From contig JAKPDW010000038.1 in assembly GCA_029552245.1 (NCBI GenBank), positions 1 through 64,000 on the forward strand: a stretch of 64,000 nt of DNA, written 5' to 3'. This DNA comes from Deltaproteobacteria bacterium (GTDB taxonomy: Bacteria; Desulfobacterota; Desulfomonilia; UBA1062). The notes beneath the pieces are model-generated. The model worked only from the letters and a program-made list of their open reading frames with translations, had not been told where the DNA came from and ran no database searches. Both the position numbers and the translations under genes were made by a program. This document shows positions 27,110 through 36,336 of the stretch, piece by piece; position 1 is the stretch's first letter; each line of letters opens with the position of its first letter.

Positions 27110-28065
27110 AATACCTCGTCATGGGCGCCGGCGCGCTCGGCAGCGTCTTCGGCGGCATGCTGGCCGAGCACGGTCATGACGTGACCTTCGTCGGCGCCGA
27201 CGACCATCTCCTCGCCATGAGGGAGCAGGGTCTCACCATCACGGGTATCTGGGGTGAGCACCACGTCCACCCGGTGAAGGCCCACTACAAGACGGAAGGC
27301 CTCGAGGGTGTCTTCGACGTCGTGCTCCTCTGCGTGAAGTCGTACCACACCGCGACCGTCATAGCCCAGACGGCGCCGTATCTCCACGAATCGAGCCTCG
27401 TGTTCTCCATCCAGAACGGCCTGGGAAACTGGGAGATCATCGCCGATGCGGTGGGGTGGGATCGCACCGTGGGCGCCCGGGTGATCTTCGGCGCCGAGGT
27501 GCCCCGGCCCGGCACCGCGCGGGTCACCGTGTACGCGGACAAGGTCCTTCTCGGATCGCCTTCGGGTACGGCGCCCAAGGACAAGATCGACACGGTCCGC
27601 TCCCACCTTGACAGTGCGGGTATCCCGTGCTCCGTGACGGACGACATCGAGTCGTCCTTGTGGGGCAAGGTCCTCTACAACTGTTCGCTCAACGCCCTGG
27701 GCGCCATCCTCAACGTGCCGTACGGGGAGCTCTCGGAGACGCCGGCGCTCATGGACATGATCCGCCGCGTCATAGGAGAGATCTTCGAGGTCGCCCGGGC
27801 AAAGGGCGTGAAGCTGCCCTATGCACATGCAGGCGAGTATTTCAGGGTCCTCACCGAGGTCCAACTGCCCCCGACCGCGTCTCATCGCTCGTCCATGCTC
27901 CAGGACCTCTCCCGGGGATCCCTCCTGACCGAGATCGACGCCCTCAACGGCGCGATCAGCCGCTACGGCCGGGAACTCGGGGTCATGACCCCTGCGAACG
28001 ACTTCCTGACCGCGATCGTCAAGGGTCTCGAGCACAGGGCGTCCACGAGGCACGCCTCCCGGTGA
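27106..28065 (+). CDS. Ketopantoate reductase (PanE/ApbA) family protein
   Basis: A 319-residue NAD(P)-dependent reductase. The Rossmann motif GAGALGSVFGGMLAEHGH starts at residue 8. The catalytic-type Lys lies in LWGKVLYNCSLNALGAI, and the Asn and Glu/Ser region is RSSMLQDLSRGSLLTEIDALNG. Family members reduce 2-dehydropantoate for CoA synthesis, but many paralogues act on other 2-keto acids. Coupling to an acyl-CoA synthetase gene (ATGA overlap) may indicate such a paralogue, so I give no symbol. The last 47 bases overlap the convergent radical SAM gene. Confidence 0.85.
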   Translation: MKYLVMGAGALGSVFGGMLAEHGHDVTFVGADDHLLAMREQGLTITGIWGEHHVHPVKAHYKTEGLEGVFDVVLLCVKSYHTATVIAQTAPYLHESSLVFSIQNGLGNWEIIADAVGWDRTVGARVIFGAEVPRPGTARVTVYADKVLLGSPSGTAPKDKIDTVRSHLDSAGIPCSVTDDIESSLWGKVLYNCSLNALGAILNVPYGELSETPALMDMIRRVIGEIFEVARAKGVKLPYAHAGEYFRVLTEVQLPPTASHRSSMLQDLSRGSLLTEIDALNGAISRYGRELGVMTPANDFLTAIVKGLEHRASTRHASR

Positions 28066-29371
28066 GCGCGAGGCGCTTGATCTCGGGGAACACCTCCAGA
28101 AACCGTCTTTGCGCGCAGGGAAGGATCGTGTTGTTGTGGAACAGGGGCTCGTCCGAGATGGGGTAGGGGCTTGCCTTCTGCGCCTCGTCCCACAGCGGGG
28201 TGTGGGGGATGGGAGAGTATTCGGCGAGCAGGGGGGTCGCACCCGACGAGAGCACGAACCTTACGGTGTCGAGGACCTCTTCCGGTTCCTGGTCCGGCAG
28301 GCCGCACAACACGTACACCCCTATGTCGCGGGATTCGTATCCCGCACCTACTAGGGCGTCTACAGCCCACAGGTACTCGTCGTTGGTCACCTTGCCGCCT
28401 GTCGCCCTCTGCCTGAAGGCATCCGCCGTCTCGAGGCCGAGCCTGACGGTCACGAACCCGGCCTCGCGCATGAGCCGGGCCACCTCCGATGAGATCTCCC
28501 GGGCGTGCAAGGCGTTCGGGCAGTGGAACCTCACGTCACCGCTTTTGCTTGCAAGGCCCCCGAGGAATTCCAGGGCACGCGGGCGCGGCGTCAGGAGCGC
28601 GTCGTCCACGAAGGCCACATCCTTTACGCCGCGGCTTCTTTCCCAGTGGAGGATCTCTTCGATGACGGCCCGGGTCTTCCTGTAGGACGGGCTTCCCGAC
28701 AAGACGGGCGCCGCGCAGTAGGCGCACCGGTACGGGCACCCTCGAGCCGTCCTGACACACACGCTGTCGAGGTTGTCCATCACATCGAAGGCGGGATAGG
28801 GCAGGGAGTCGAGATCGTCCTCGTCCGGGACATACTCGGCGGAACACCCCCAAAGCGAGCAGAGCAGTTCTATAACGCGCGCTTCCCCGGTTCCGGCGAC
28901 GACATAGTCCGCCCCGCTCGCGAGGCGGGCGTGGTCGGTGCAGAGGGTCGCGTAGACGCCGCCCAGGATCACGGGGACACCGGGGAAGGCATCCTTGACG
29001 ATACCGACGGCCTCCCTCACGCCGGGGTACCAGTACGTCATCATCGATGTCACGAGCACGGCGTCAGGCGCGGGGATCTCCTCGAGCCTGCGCGCGAACT
29101 CCCCGGGATCGATGCCGTAGCGCGCGTACGTCCTCGGTACGAACCCGAGGGGTTCGGGCTTCTCGATCGTGCTTCGGCGGAACTTGCCGTGGCCGCCCGG
29201 CCTCCGGTCCGAAGCGAGGTCGTCGCCGAGACAGTCAATGAAACTCACCTCGACCCCGTTTCTCCGCACCACCGAGCCCACGATAAGCAACCCCAGCGGC
29301 CTCGCCCACAGGTCGTAGGCGGCGAAGTCGTGGATCCACGGGTTTACGAGGAGAACCTTGCGCCCCCTCAC
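28019..29371 (-). CDS. B12-binding-domain radical SAM protein
   Basis: A 450-residue protein with an N-terminal cobalamin-binding-like Rossmann domain (KVLLVNPWIHDF; VPVILGGVYATL; ADYVVAGTGEARVIELL) and a radical SAM barrel. The iron-sulfur motif is CPYRCAYC in RTARGCPYRCAYCAAP. GCPDQEPEE-type residues occur in the C-terminal half (CGLPDQEPEEVLDTV). Such enzymes methylate or rearrange unreactive carbons; the substrate is unknown. The GTG start at 29371 has GGAGGG upstream. The gene stands alone and overlaps the end of the convergent reductase gene. Confidence 0.87.
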   Translation of the reverse strand: MRGRKVLLVNPWIHDFAAYDLWARPLGLLIVGSVVRRNGVEVSFIDCLGDDLASDRRPGGHGKFRRSTIEKPEPLGFVPRTYARYGIDPGEFARRLEEIPAPDAVLVTSMMTYWYPGVREAVGIVKDAFPGVPVILGGVYATLCTDHARLASGADYVVAGTGEARVIELLCSLWGCSAEYVPDEDDLDSLPYPAFDVMDNLDSVCVRTARGCPYRCAYCAAPVLSGSPSYRKTRAVIEEILHWERSRGVKDVAFVDDALLTPRPRALEFLGGLASKSGDVRFHCPNALHAREISSEVARLMREAGFVTVRLGLETADAFRQRATGGKVTNDEYLWAVDALVGAGYESRDIGVYVLCGLPDQEPEEVLDTVRFVLSSGATPLLAEYSPIPHTPLWDEAQKASPYPISDEPLFHNNTILPCAQRRFLEVFPEIKRLALTGRRASWTPCARDP

Positions 29372-29702
29372 CTGCAGGATCCCTCCTCCCTCGCGGCGGA
29401 CTCGCAGAGAGGGACGACCACCCTCTCATGAAACCCGCACCTTCTCGGGCCCTGTTGCAAGCCGAGGCCTCGATCTCGAACGTCGCGACCTCCCGCTGGG
29501 AACCAGAACGTGCATCGTGTGCTTCTAGCCCCGCCGATCATGCTCCCCGAGGGCACGGCGCCGATGCCCCTTCTGCCCCCGGCAACAAGGCGTCCCTCGG
29601 CGGAGGCCCGCCCATCCCGGGTCATGGCGTGTGCAAGACACGTCTCAGGCAGGAGAGACCTCCTTGACAGGCATTCTTTGTGCATGTACATGTTTGACGA
29701 CC
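29372..29702. other. Divergent intergenic region
   Basis: About 330 bases between the radical SAM and PilZ genes. It holds the PilZ promoter candidate at its right end; nothing else is recognisable. Confidence 0.4.
29664..29692 (+). promoter_or_regulatory. Candidate promoter of the PilZ gene
   Basis: TTGACA (29664-29669), a 17-base spacer and TACATG (29687-29692). The -10 box is weak. Transcription would start only a few bases before the ATG at 29703. Confidence 0.4.
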
Positions 29703-30059
29703 ATGGTGAAGACGAAAGACAAGCGGGTTCGCGAACGCATTTCCCTGCACGATGTAAGGGGCACCGTGGAGATCGACGACACCCTCAAGCCGGTGACGGT
29801 CCTCAACGCCAGCGAGGAAGGCGTGTGCATCGCGGGTGCGGCCATAGAGACGGGAACGGTCGTCCGGCTGTCCATAGAGGACACCCTCGGGCTGGGGGCC
29901 TTTTCCCTGTACTGCAGGTCCGCATGGTCATCCTCGAAGAAGAAACCCGACAAGCTCACGGGCCTCTTCCTGCTGAACACCAACAAGGTCCTCTTCACGA
30001 AGGACCTCGCCACGTTCAACAGGCTCATAGACACCGTTCGGCGCCAGCGCAACCCCTGA
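29703..30059 (+). CDS. Small PilZ-domain protein
   Basis: A 118-residue protein consisting of little more than a PilZ domain. The c-di-GMP-binding signature is visible: an RxxxR motif in KRVRERISL near the N-terminus, and NASEEG matching (D/N)xSxxG about 30 residues later. Single-domain PilZ proteins act as c-di-GMP-responsive adaptors on motility, adhesion or secretion machines. No partner gene is adjacent. Its stop lies three bases from the convergent moaA stop. Confidence 0.75.
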   Translation: MVKTKDKRVRERISLHDVRGTVEIDDTLKPVTVLNASEEGVCIAGAAIETGTVVRLSIEDTLGLGAFSLYCRSAWSSSKKKPDKLTGLFLLNTNKVLFTKDLATFNRLIDTVRRQRNP

Positions 30060-30062
30060 CGG

Positions 30063-31115
30063 TCACCCGCCTATCGTGTGCATCGCCTGGCGGAGCGGGC
30101 CTCTGTCGCCGATACTCGTTCCCCTGCATGCACCGTGCGAAGCGGGCTTCCGCCTCACGCCCTCCACGATCACGGCTTCGAGCTCCTCGTCCGTGACACC
30201 GCTCCTCAGGGGGGTCATGATATCGAGCTCTTCTTCGGAAAAGAGGCACGGCCTCAGCCGCCCCCTCGCGGTGATACGGATACGGTTGCACGAGGCACAG
30301 AATGCATGCCCGCTCAAGGCGCCGATGATCCCTATCCTGCCGTGCGCCCCCGGGATCTTGTAGACGGTCGCCGGACCGAGCCCCTTTTCGAGTTCTTCGA
30401 GCCCGCCGTAGGCCTCCTCGATGCGCGCAAGGATCTCGCCCGCCTCCACGTGCACGAGCTCGGGGAACCGCGAGACGCACCCAAGGGGCATGAGCTCGAT
30501 GAAGCGGACCTCGACGGGGAGCCTCACGGTCAAGCCGGCGAACTCGGCCACCTCGTCGTCGTTGAAGCCCTTGATCGCGACCACGTTGACCTTGACAGGC
30601 CTCAGGCCGTGCTCGTACGCGGCGCAGATCCCCCGGATCACGTCGTCGAAGGCGTCCACTCGCGTGATGTGGGCGAACTTCTTCCTGTCCAGGGTGTCGA
30701 GGCTGACGTTCACCCTGTGCAGCCCCGAGCGCCTGAGCTCCCGGGCCTTCCCGGCCAGGAGAACACCGTTGGTGGTGAGCGAAAGGTCTTTGACGGCACC
30801 CATGGCGCTTATACGCGCTATGAAGCCCTCGATCCCCTTCCTCAGCAGGGGTTCCCCGCCGGTGATCCTCACCTTGGAGACGCCCAGCCTCGAACAGACA
30901 CCGAGTATGCGCTCCATCTCCTCGTAGGAGAGTACGTCCTCGTGGGGGACCCACTCGGTGCCCACGGGGGGCATGCAGTACCGGCATCTCAGGTTGCACC
31001 TATCGGTGACCGAGAGCCTCAGGTACCTGATCGCCCTCCCGTGCAGATCCACGAGGCCCCTGGCCTTCGGCTCTGGATCTTCGGGCCGACAAGATCGCGG
31101 GCACGGCTTTTCCAT
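30063..31115 (-). CDS. moaA: GTP 3',8-cyclase MoaA
   Basis: A 350-residue radical SAM enzyme that converts GTP to 3',8-cyclo-GTP in the first step of molybdenum cofactor synthesis. The N-terminal cluster motif is CNLRCRYC, followed by VRITGGEPLLRKG. The C-terminal cluster cysteines are in FCASCNRIRIT and a later RPCLF. The protein ends in the conserved Gly-Gly (HTIGG). The start at 31115 is preceded by GGGCGAG. It lies 10 bases after ogt and is the last gene of the smc-side operon. Another cofactor gene, moeA, is at 48610. Confidence 0.95.
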   Translation of the reverse strand: MEKPCPRSCRPEDPEPKARGLVDLHGRAIRYLRLSVTDRCNLRCRYCMPPVGTEWVPHEDVLSYEEMERILGVCSRLGVSKVRITGGEPLLRKGIEGFIARISAMGAVKDLSLTTNGVLLAGKARELRRSGLHRVNVSLDTLDRKKFAHITRVDAFDDVIRGICAAYEHGLRPVKVNVVAIKGFNDDEVAEFAGLTVRLPVEVRFIELMPLGCVSRFPELVHVEAGEILARIEEAYGGLEELEKGLGPATVYKIPGAHGRIGIIGALSGHAFCASCNRIRITARGRLRPCLFSEEELDIMTPLRSGVTDEELEAVIVEGVRRKPASHGACRGTSIGDRGPLRQAMHTIGG

Positions 31116-31125
31116 CTCGCCCAGC

Positions 31126-31713
31126 CTATGACACCCCGTCCGGCGAGTCAACCCACCCGTTGCCACCCCCCTGGGCAAGCGGAATGTTCGAGGGCAGGCT
31201 CCCGGTCGACCCGGTGGGTCTCCTGGAGGCGAGGACCTTGCTTTCCAGGCACAGGAGCCCTTCCTTGATCGTCACGTCGGGCGTGTATCCTCCCAGGCTG
31301 CGAGCACCCACGACCCGGTGACAGGGGATGAGAACCGGGAGGGGGTTCGATCTGCATACTGCACCGATGGCCCTGGCCCCTTTCTTGTACCCGACGGATG
31401 CGGCTATCTCGCCGTAGGTCGCCCTCTTTCCGTACGGAATGGCAAAGATGAGGTCCAGGATCTCTTGGGCCCTGGTATGCGGCCTCGTGTTCACGTGGTT
31501 TTTCACCCAGAGGACCCCTGGGGCTAAAAACAAGATCCTCCCGGGGAGCGCCTCGAGGGCCCCGTCGAAGTAAGCTCGCAAGGGGTCGAGGATCCAGTCA
31601 AGCTCACCCTTGTGATGGGGTCCGTCGAGGGGCGTCCACGACACCTTCTCCACCGCGTCCGCCGATCCCGCCGTCCAGAGACAGCCGAAGGGGGTCTCGA
31701 GCCTCGCGATCAC
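31126..31713 (-). CDS. ogt: Methylated-DNA-protein cysteine methyltransferase
   Basis: A 195-residue suicide DNA-repair protein that takes alkyl groups from O6-alkylguanine. The acceptor site is PCHRVV in LPVLIPCHRVVGARSLGGY, preceded by the helix-turn-helix segment YGKRATYGEIAASVGYKKGARAIG. About 30 C-terminal residues beyond the normal end (RRPTGSTGSLPSNIP onward) are low-complexity and may be unstructured. The GTG start overlaps the upstream ATPase stop (GTGA), indicating translational coupling. Linkage to an ATPase and moaA is not functionally obvious. Confidence 0.9.
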   Translation of the reverse strand: MIARLETPFGCLWTAGSADAVEKVSWTPLDGPHHKGELDWILDPLRAYFDGALEALPGRILFLAPGVLWVKNHVNTRPHTRAQEILDLIFAIPYGKRATYGEIAASVGYKKGARAIGAVCRSNPLPVLIPCHRVVGARSLGGYTPDVTIKEGLLCLESKVLASRRPTGSTGSLPSNIPLAQGGGNGWVDSPDGVS

Positions 31714-32693
31714 GCCTTGGACCCCTTCCTGGCGTTCGATGCATGGGAAACCCCGCCCTCTATGGTCGATATCAGGCGCTCAAGAAGCATGCGGGTCTTG
31801 CGTTGCTCATCGAGTATGTCCAGGAAGGTCTTTTCCATGGACCTCTGGGCGGCTTCACCGTTGAAGGACACGGCCCTCATGGTCCTCGGCCGCCTCGTCT
31901 TCACCACCAGGCTCACGAGCCTGGACCAGAACTTTTCGAGATCCACTCCCACCTGTTCCTGGCCGAGGAGGGTGAGGGCTATCACCCGGTAGCACCTCGC
32001 CACGTCCGAGGTGGGATGCCTCGCGACCACGGGGACCTGGTCGCGAACCGCGCGCTTGAGCTTGTCGTCGAAAAAGACGCTGCCCAAGAATTCCACGTGC
32101 GTCTCGAGGAACCGCTGCGAGGCATTGGAGATCTTCTTGTAGACGGCATGCCCCTCGGCGCTTCCCTTGACCTGGCTCGCGAACACCGAGATCCTTCCCT
32201 GGTAACCGTTCGCCTTGAGCACCTTCACGAGCGCGTACGCATCCGTCAGGCTGGTGGGTTCGTTGCTTATCCCCACCACGATCTCGGGGGCGGCCAGCAG
32301 GAACGACACCACCGCCGTGGAGATGCCCGAGGCGGTGTCCACGATGAGAAAATCCGTATCGCGGGTGAGATCCACGACCTCCCCGATGATCCTGCCGATC
32401 GCCTCCTTCGGGAGATCCGCCATGTCCTGGATGCCGGACGCTCCGGGGATGAGACCAACCCGGTAGTCCGTGCGCACCACGATGTCCTTGAGGCCGCACC
32501 TGCCCAGGACCACGTCCTCCAGTGTCCTGTGGGGCCGTACGCCGAGGAGCACGTCGAGATTCGCAAGACCGAGATCGGCGTCCATGACGAGCACGGAGGC
32601 CTCCATCGCCGCGAGAGAGACCGCGACGTTCAGCACGAAATTGCTCTTTCCAACCCCGCCCTTGCCGGACGTGACCGCTATGAACCTCGTCAT
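31710..32693 (-). CDS. MinD/FlhG-like P-loop ATPase
   Basis: A 327-residue ParA/MinD-superfamily ATPase. The deviant Walker A motif is SGKGGVGKSNF, switch I is in MDADLGLANLDVLLGV, and switch II in DFLIVDTASGIS. The sequence MDADLGLANLDVLLG is typical of FlhG/FleN, which sets flagellar number, and of related YlxH proteins. A long C-terminal extension follows (about residues 230-327) containing a possible coiled coil. No flagellar or Min genes are nearby; smc is directly upstream. It may act in positioning of a cell-pole or chromosome structure. Start at 32693, RBS AGAGGTGG. Confidence 0.82.
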   Translation of the reverse strand: MTRFIAVTSGKGGVGKSNFVLNVAVSLAAMEASVLVMDADLGLANLDVLLGVRPHRTLEDVVLGRCGLKDIVVRTDYRVGLIPGASGIQDMADLPKEAIGRIIGEVVDLTRDTDFLIVDTASGISTAVVSFLLAAPEIVVGISNEPTSLTDAYALVKVLKANGYQGRISVFASQVKGSAEGHAVYKKISNASQRFLETHVEFLGSVFFDDKLKRAVRDQVPVVARHPTSDVARCYRVIALTLLGQEQVGVDLEKFWSRLVSLVVKTRRPRTMRAVSFNGEAAQRSMEKTFLDILDEQRKTRMLLERLISTIEGGVSHASNARKGSKA

Positions 32694-32816
32694 GGCCGCA
32701 CCACCTCTGCGCTCTCCCTGCAAATTACATGCAAATAGCTATCGCGGCATCTCCGGCCGCTTTTCTTCCCAACACGGGCAAAAATGGCAAATTTTTTCTC
32801 TTTGGGAAGAATCCTT

Positions 32817-35800
32817 TTATCCCTGTGCGCCGTTTAATGACATGGACACCACCTTGCTGATCCCCGGGGTCTCGAAGGTGACCCCGTAGAGGATGTCGGC
32901 GGTCTCCATGGTGTGGCGGTTGTGGGTCACCACGATGAACTGGGTTTCTTCGCAGAACGACCTGATGAGCCTGTTGAGCCTGGTGATGTTCGCGTCGTCG
33001 AGGGGTGCGTCCACCTCGTCGAGGATGCAGAAGGGTGCGGGATTGACCTTGAAGAGGGCGAACAGGAAGCTCACCGCGCACAGGGTCTTTTCCCCCTCGG
33101 ACAGGAGGCTCATGCCCCTGAGCTTCTTGAACGGCGGCGAGGCGATGATCTCGATGCCGGGCTCTTCCCCTTCGAGGGCCGGTGTCTCGACGAGGTCCGC
33201 CCTGCCGCCACCGAACATGGACGAAAAGATCTCCCTGAAGTATTCCTTGACCTGGGTGAAGGTTTCCTGGAAGGCGCGCGCGCTCTGCCTCTCGATGTTC
33301 CTGATGACCTCCTTGAGCCTGGAGCTCGCCTGCACGAGGTCCTCGTACTGCACGTGGAGGCCTTCCCACCTCTTCTGAACCTGCTCGAACTCCTCGAGCG
33401 AGGCGAAGTTTATCTGTCCCATGCGCTCGATACGCGCCTCGATCTCGAAAGCCCTCTTCCTGGCCTCTTCCCTGTCGAACCCTTCGGGCAGCACGGCCTC
33501 GTACGGACCGAACCTGGCCTCGATTCGTTCCTTGGCCATGGAGAACGTGACCTCGTTCTGCCTGAGGTCGAGCTGGACATCCTCCCTCGAGCGGTTCAAC
33601 TCCTCGATCTCCCCGCGCAGATCCTTCTCCTCCTGCCTGCACGAGGAGAGCCTGTTCTGCGCTTCCTCGTACACGGGCAGGGCCTCGGCATACCGTTCTT
33701 CGAGCATTGCCGAGCGGGCCCCGGTCTCTTCGATGAGCCGGGATACGTTCTCGATGTCCCGGCCGAGGGCCGCGCTCGCGTGCGAAAGCTCCTCGAGCAT
33801 GGCCTCGTCCTTCGACCGCGCCTTCCTTCCCTCCTCTATCCCCTCTTCGAGGGCCCTCAGGGACGCTTCCTTCTGCGCGAGCTCCAGCTGGACCGCATGC
33901 AAGCGGTCCCCGGCCTCCTTCGACGCCTCGAGAGCCCTGGCCAGCGCATCCTTTGCGGCCCGTCTCTGTTCGTCGAGCGCCCTCAGTTCACCCTCGAGCT
34001 CAACCCTTTGCTTTTCCTGCTCGGCCTTCAGGGATGCGAGCTCCCCGCACTGCCGAACGGTCTTCTCCCTCAGGGCGCCTATCCGCTCAAGGTCTTCCTC
34101 TGCGAGAGTTACCTGTTCCGCGTTCTTTCGCCTTCGCGCCCGGAGGGCTTCCAGCCTCTCCGTGCACGACCGGATCTCCCCGAGGAGCGATTCCTTCCTG
34201 CCGGCCGCATCCACAGCGCACTCTTCGAGACGCTCGGCCTCCCGCTTCGCATCCCCGTGCTCGCCGAGGGCTTCCTCCCTTTCCCTGAGCAGGGTCCCAC
34301 GCAGGCCCTCGAGCGCGTTCATCTCGTTCTTGGCCCTCAGGACATCGGCGTAGCGCGAGGACTCGGGGGCTGTCCTGACGACACCCGTGGGCTCCATGAT
34401 CATTCCGTCCCTCGTCACGTACCCGCACTCCCTGTACCCTTTCCTCCACAGGGATACGGCCGTGTCTATACCGTCCACCACGAGGAGGTCTCCTGCAAGC
34501 GCCCGCACGATCTGCTCGTGCTCGCGGTCCGTCTCAATGAAGTCCTCGAGCCTTCCCAAGACTCTTCCCCCGTTTTCTGGGGGGCCGGGCGCGTGTTCGG
34601 TCACATAGGGGGACTCGATCACGAACCCGGGGGCCTTGGCTGCGATATCCCCGAGGGAGAGGATCTCGTCGTGGTCTCTCACGATCACGTAATCGAGCGC
34701 CGTGCCGAGGCCCTTTCCAACCGCGTTCTCGAAGCCTTCCTTCGCCCAGACGCTCTGGCCCACCTTTCTCGAACCGTTCAGATCCCTGGTCGTGTTCGTC
34801 GACCCGTCTAAGTCCCCGCCGGTGATCCTCCTCAGCATGTCTATCTTGGTGGAGACCCTCGCGAGCTGAAGATCGAGATCCCTGATGCGTTCAGCCGCCC
34901 TCTCCAGCCGGTCCCGCACCGCCGAACGCACGGAGCCGAGCTCCCCGATCTCGCGCTCGAGCGGCTCCATGGCGTCTTCGAGAGCCTTCTTGTCCGACTC
35001 GAGCCTTTGGATCTCTCCCTCCAGAGCAGACCCCTCCTCCTTCAGCGCGTCCGAGTCCATGAGCCTCTTTGCCCTGACGGCATCGAGTTCGGCCAGGCCT
35101 TCCCGTGATTCCTTCTCCCTCTGCTCGATCGACCTGTACTCGGCGATGAGTGCGAAAAGAGCGTTCCTCTTTTCCTGGTATGCGGCTTCCGTGGACTCAC
35201 AGGCTTCCCTGAGGCGTTCCGACGTCTCGCGTGTCATCTCGAGGCGACCCCCGAGGTTCTCCACCGTGCTTCTCAGCTCCGCTATCTCCGTGCACAGCGA
35301 GTCTTTCCGGGCGACGTGTTCCCTCATGGCGACGAGTGACTCTTCCACCTTGTTCACGAGCATCTCCCTCGCCGCCACGACGTCTTTCAGGCGTGCCTTC
35401 AATGCCTCGAGCTCCCTCGAGGCCGCACCCTGTGCACCCCGTGCCTCGGCCCTTTCGCCGGAGATCCTTTCCAGCCTGTTCCTCGCCTCGACGACCTCCT
35501 CCTCCAGGGAAACCATGCGCCCCTTCAAGGCCGAGGCCCTCTCGTGCGCCTCCTTGAGCCTGGCGTCGATCGTTTCGAGGGCCGCCACGCATGTGTCCCT
35601 GCGTCTCGAGACGTCCATGATCTCGCTCGTCATCACGAGCCGCTCCAGCTCGTTGGCCTCGGCTCTAAGCTCCTGGTATTTCCTCGCCTTGGCCGCCTGC
35701 GCCTTGAGCTCCTGGCGCTGCCTTGAGACCTCTTCGAGGAGGTCTCTGACGCGTTCGAGGTTCCTGGACGCCCCCTCGAGCCTTCTGAGCGCCTCGGCCC

Positions 35801-36329
35801 GCTTTACCCTGAACTTCCCCACCTCCGCGGCGTCCTCGAGGAGAGAGCGGATCTCATCCGGCCGCGCCTGGACAATGTCCTTGACCTTTCCCTGTTCCAC
35901 GATGGCATAGCTGTTTTTCCCCAGGCCGGTATCGACGAAGAGGTCGGTGATGTCCTTGAGCCGGCACCTCACGTTGTTGATGAAGTATTCGCTCTCTCCC
36001 GATCTCGTGAGCCTCCTGGTCACGGTGAACCCGTCGAACCCCTCGAGGCTCTTGGGAAAGGCGCCCCCGTCCCTGGCGAACTCGAGGGTCACGCTGGCGA
36101 GCGACGAGGGGGGGGTGTCTTGGGTGCCGGAAAAGATGACGTCATTCATGGACGAGGCCCTGAGGGCCTTGGGTGACTGCTCTCCCAAGGCCCACCTCAC
36201 GGCGTCCACGATGTTGCTCTTTCCGCAGCCGTTCGGCCCCGCTATGCAGGTCACCCCGTCGGAGATGACCAGGGCTGTCTTTCTCGCGACCGACTTGAAG
36301 CCCCTGATCTCAATCCGAGACAATCTCAC
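32817..36329 (-). CDS. smc: Chromosome segregation protein SMC
   Basis: A 1170-residue SMC protein. The N-terminal ATPase half has GPNGCGKSN and begins MRLSRIEIRGFKSV. Two long coiled coils flank a hinge (about residues 510-660, GTALDYVIVRDH and MEPTGVVRT). The C-terminal half has the signature LLSEGEKTL and Walker B FCILDEVDAPLDDANI. The length is normal. The start is GTG at 36329 with no obvious ribosome-binding site, and a promoter lies immediately upstream. ScpA and ScpB genes are not in the window. It leads an operon-like run with a MinD-like ATPase, ogt and moaA. Confidence 0.95.
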   Translation of the reverse strand: MRLSRIEIRGFKSVARKTALVISDGVTCIAGPNGCGKSNIVDAVRWALGEQSPKALRASSMNDVIFSGTQDTPPSSLASVTLEFARDGGAFPKSLEGFDGFTVTRRLTRSGESEYFINNVRCRLKDITDLFVDTGLGKNSYAIVEQGKVKDIVQARPDEIRSLLEDAAEVGKFRVKRAEALRRLEGASRNLERVRDLLEEVSRQRQELKAQAAKARKYQELRAEANELERLVMTSEIMDVSRRRDTCVAALETIDARLKEAHERASALKGRMVSLEEEVVEARNRLERISGERAEARGAQGAASRELEALKARLKDVVAAREMLVNKVEESLVAMREHVARKDSLCTEIAELRSTVENLGGRLEMTRETSERLREACESTEAAYQEKRNALFALIAEYRSIEQREKESREGLAELDAVRAKRLMDSDALKEEGSALEGEIQRLESDKKALEDAMEPLEREIGELGSVRSAVRDRLERAAERIRDLDLQLARVSTKIDMLRRITGGDLDGSTNTTRDLNGSRKVGQSVWAKEGFENAVGKGLGTALDYVIVRDHDEILSLGDIAAKAPGFVIESPYVTEHAPGPPENGGRVLGRLEDFIETDREHEQIVRALAGDLLVVDGIDTAVSLWRKGYRECGYVTRDGMIMEPTGVVRTAPESSRYADVLRAKNEMNALEGLRGTLLREREEALGEHGDAKREAERLEECAVDAAGRKESLLGEIRSCTERLEALRARRRKNAEQVTLAEEDLERIGALREKTVRQCGELASLKAEQEKQRVELEGELRALDEQRRAAKDALARALEASKEAGDRLHAVQLELAQKEASLRALEEGIEEGRKARSKDEAMLEELSHASAALGRDIENVSRLIEETGARSAMLEERYAEALPVYEEAQNRLSSCRQEEKDLRGEIEELNRSREDVQLDLRQNEVTFSMAKERIEARFGPYEAVLPEGFDREEARKRAFEIEARIERMGQINFASLEEFEQVQKRWEGLHVQYEDLVQASSRLKEVIRNIERQSARAFQETFTQVKEYFREIFSSMFGGGRADLVETPALEGEEPGIEIIASPPFKKLRGMSLLSEGEKTLCAVSFLFALFKVNPAPFCILDEVDAPLDDANITRLNRLIRSFCEETQFIVVTHNRHTMETADILYGVTFETPGISKVVSMSLNGAQG

Positions 36330-36336
36330 GAACCAT

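Noticed and set aside
32913..34811. Long plus-strand ORF of about 630 codons
   Set aside because: Antisense to smc; its repetitive Leu/Glu/Arg content mirrors the coiled coil on the other strand.
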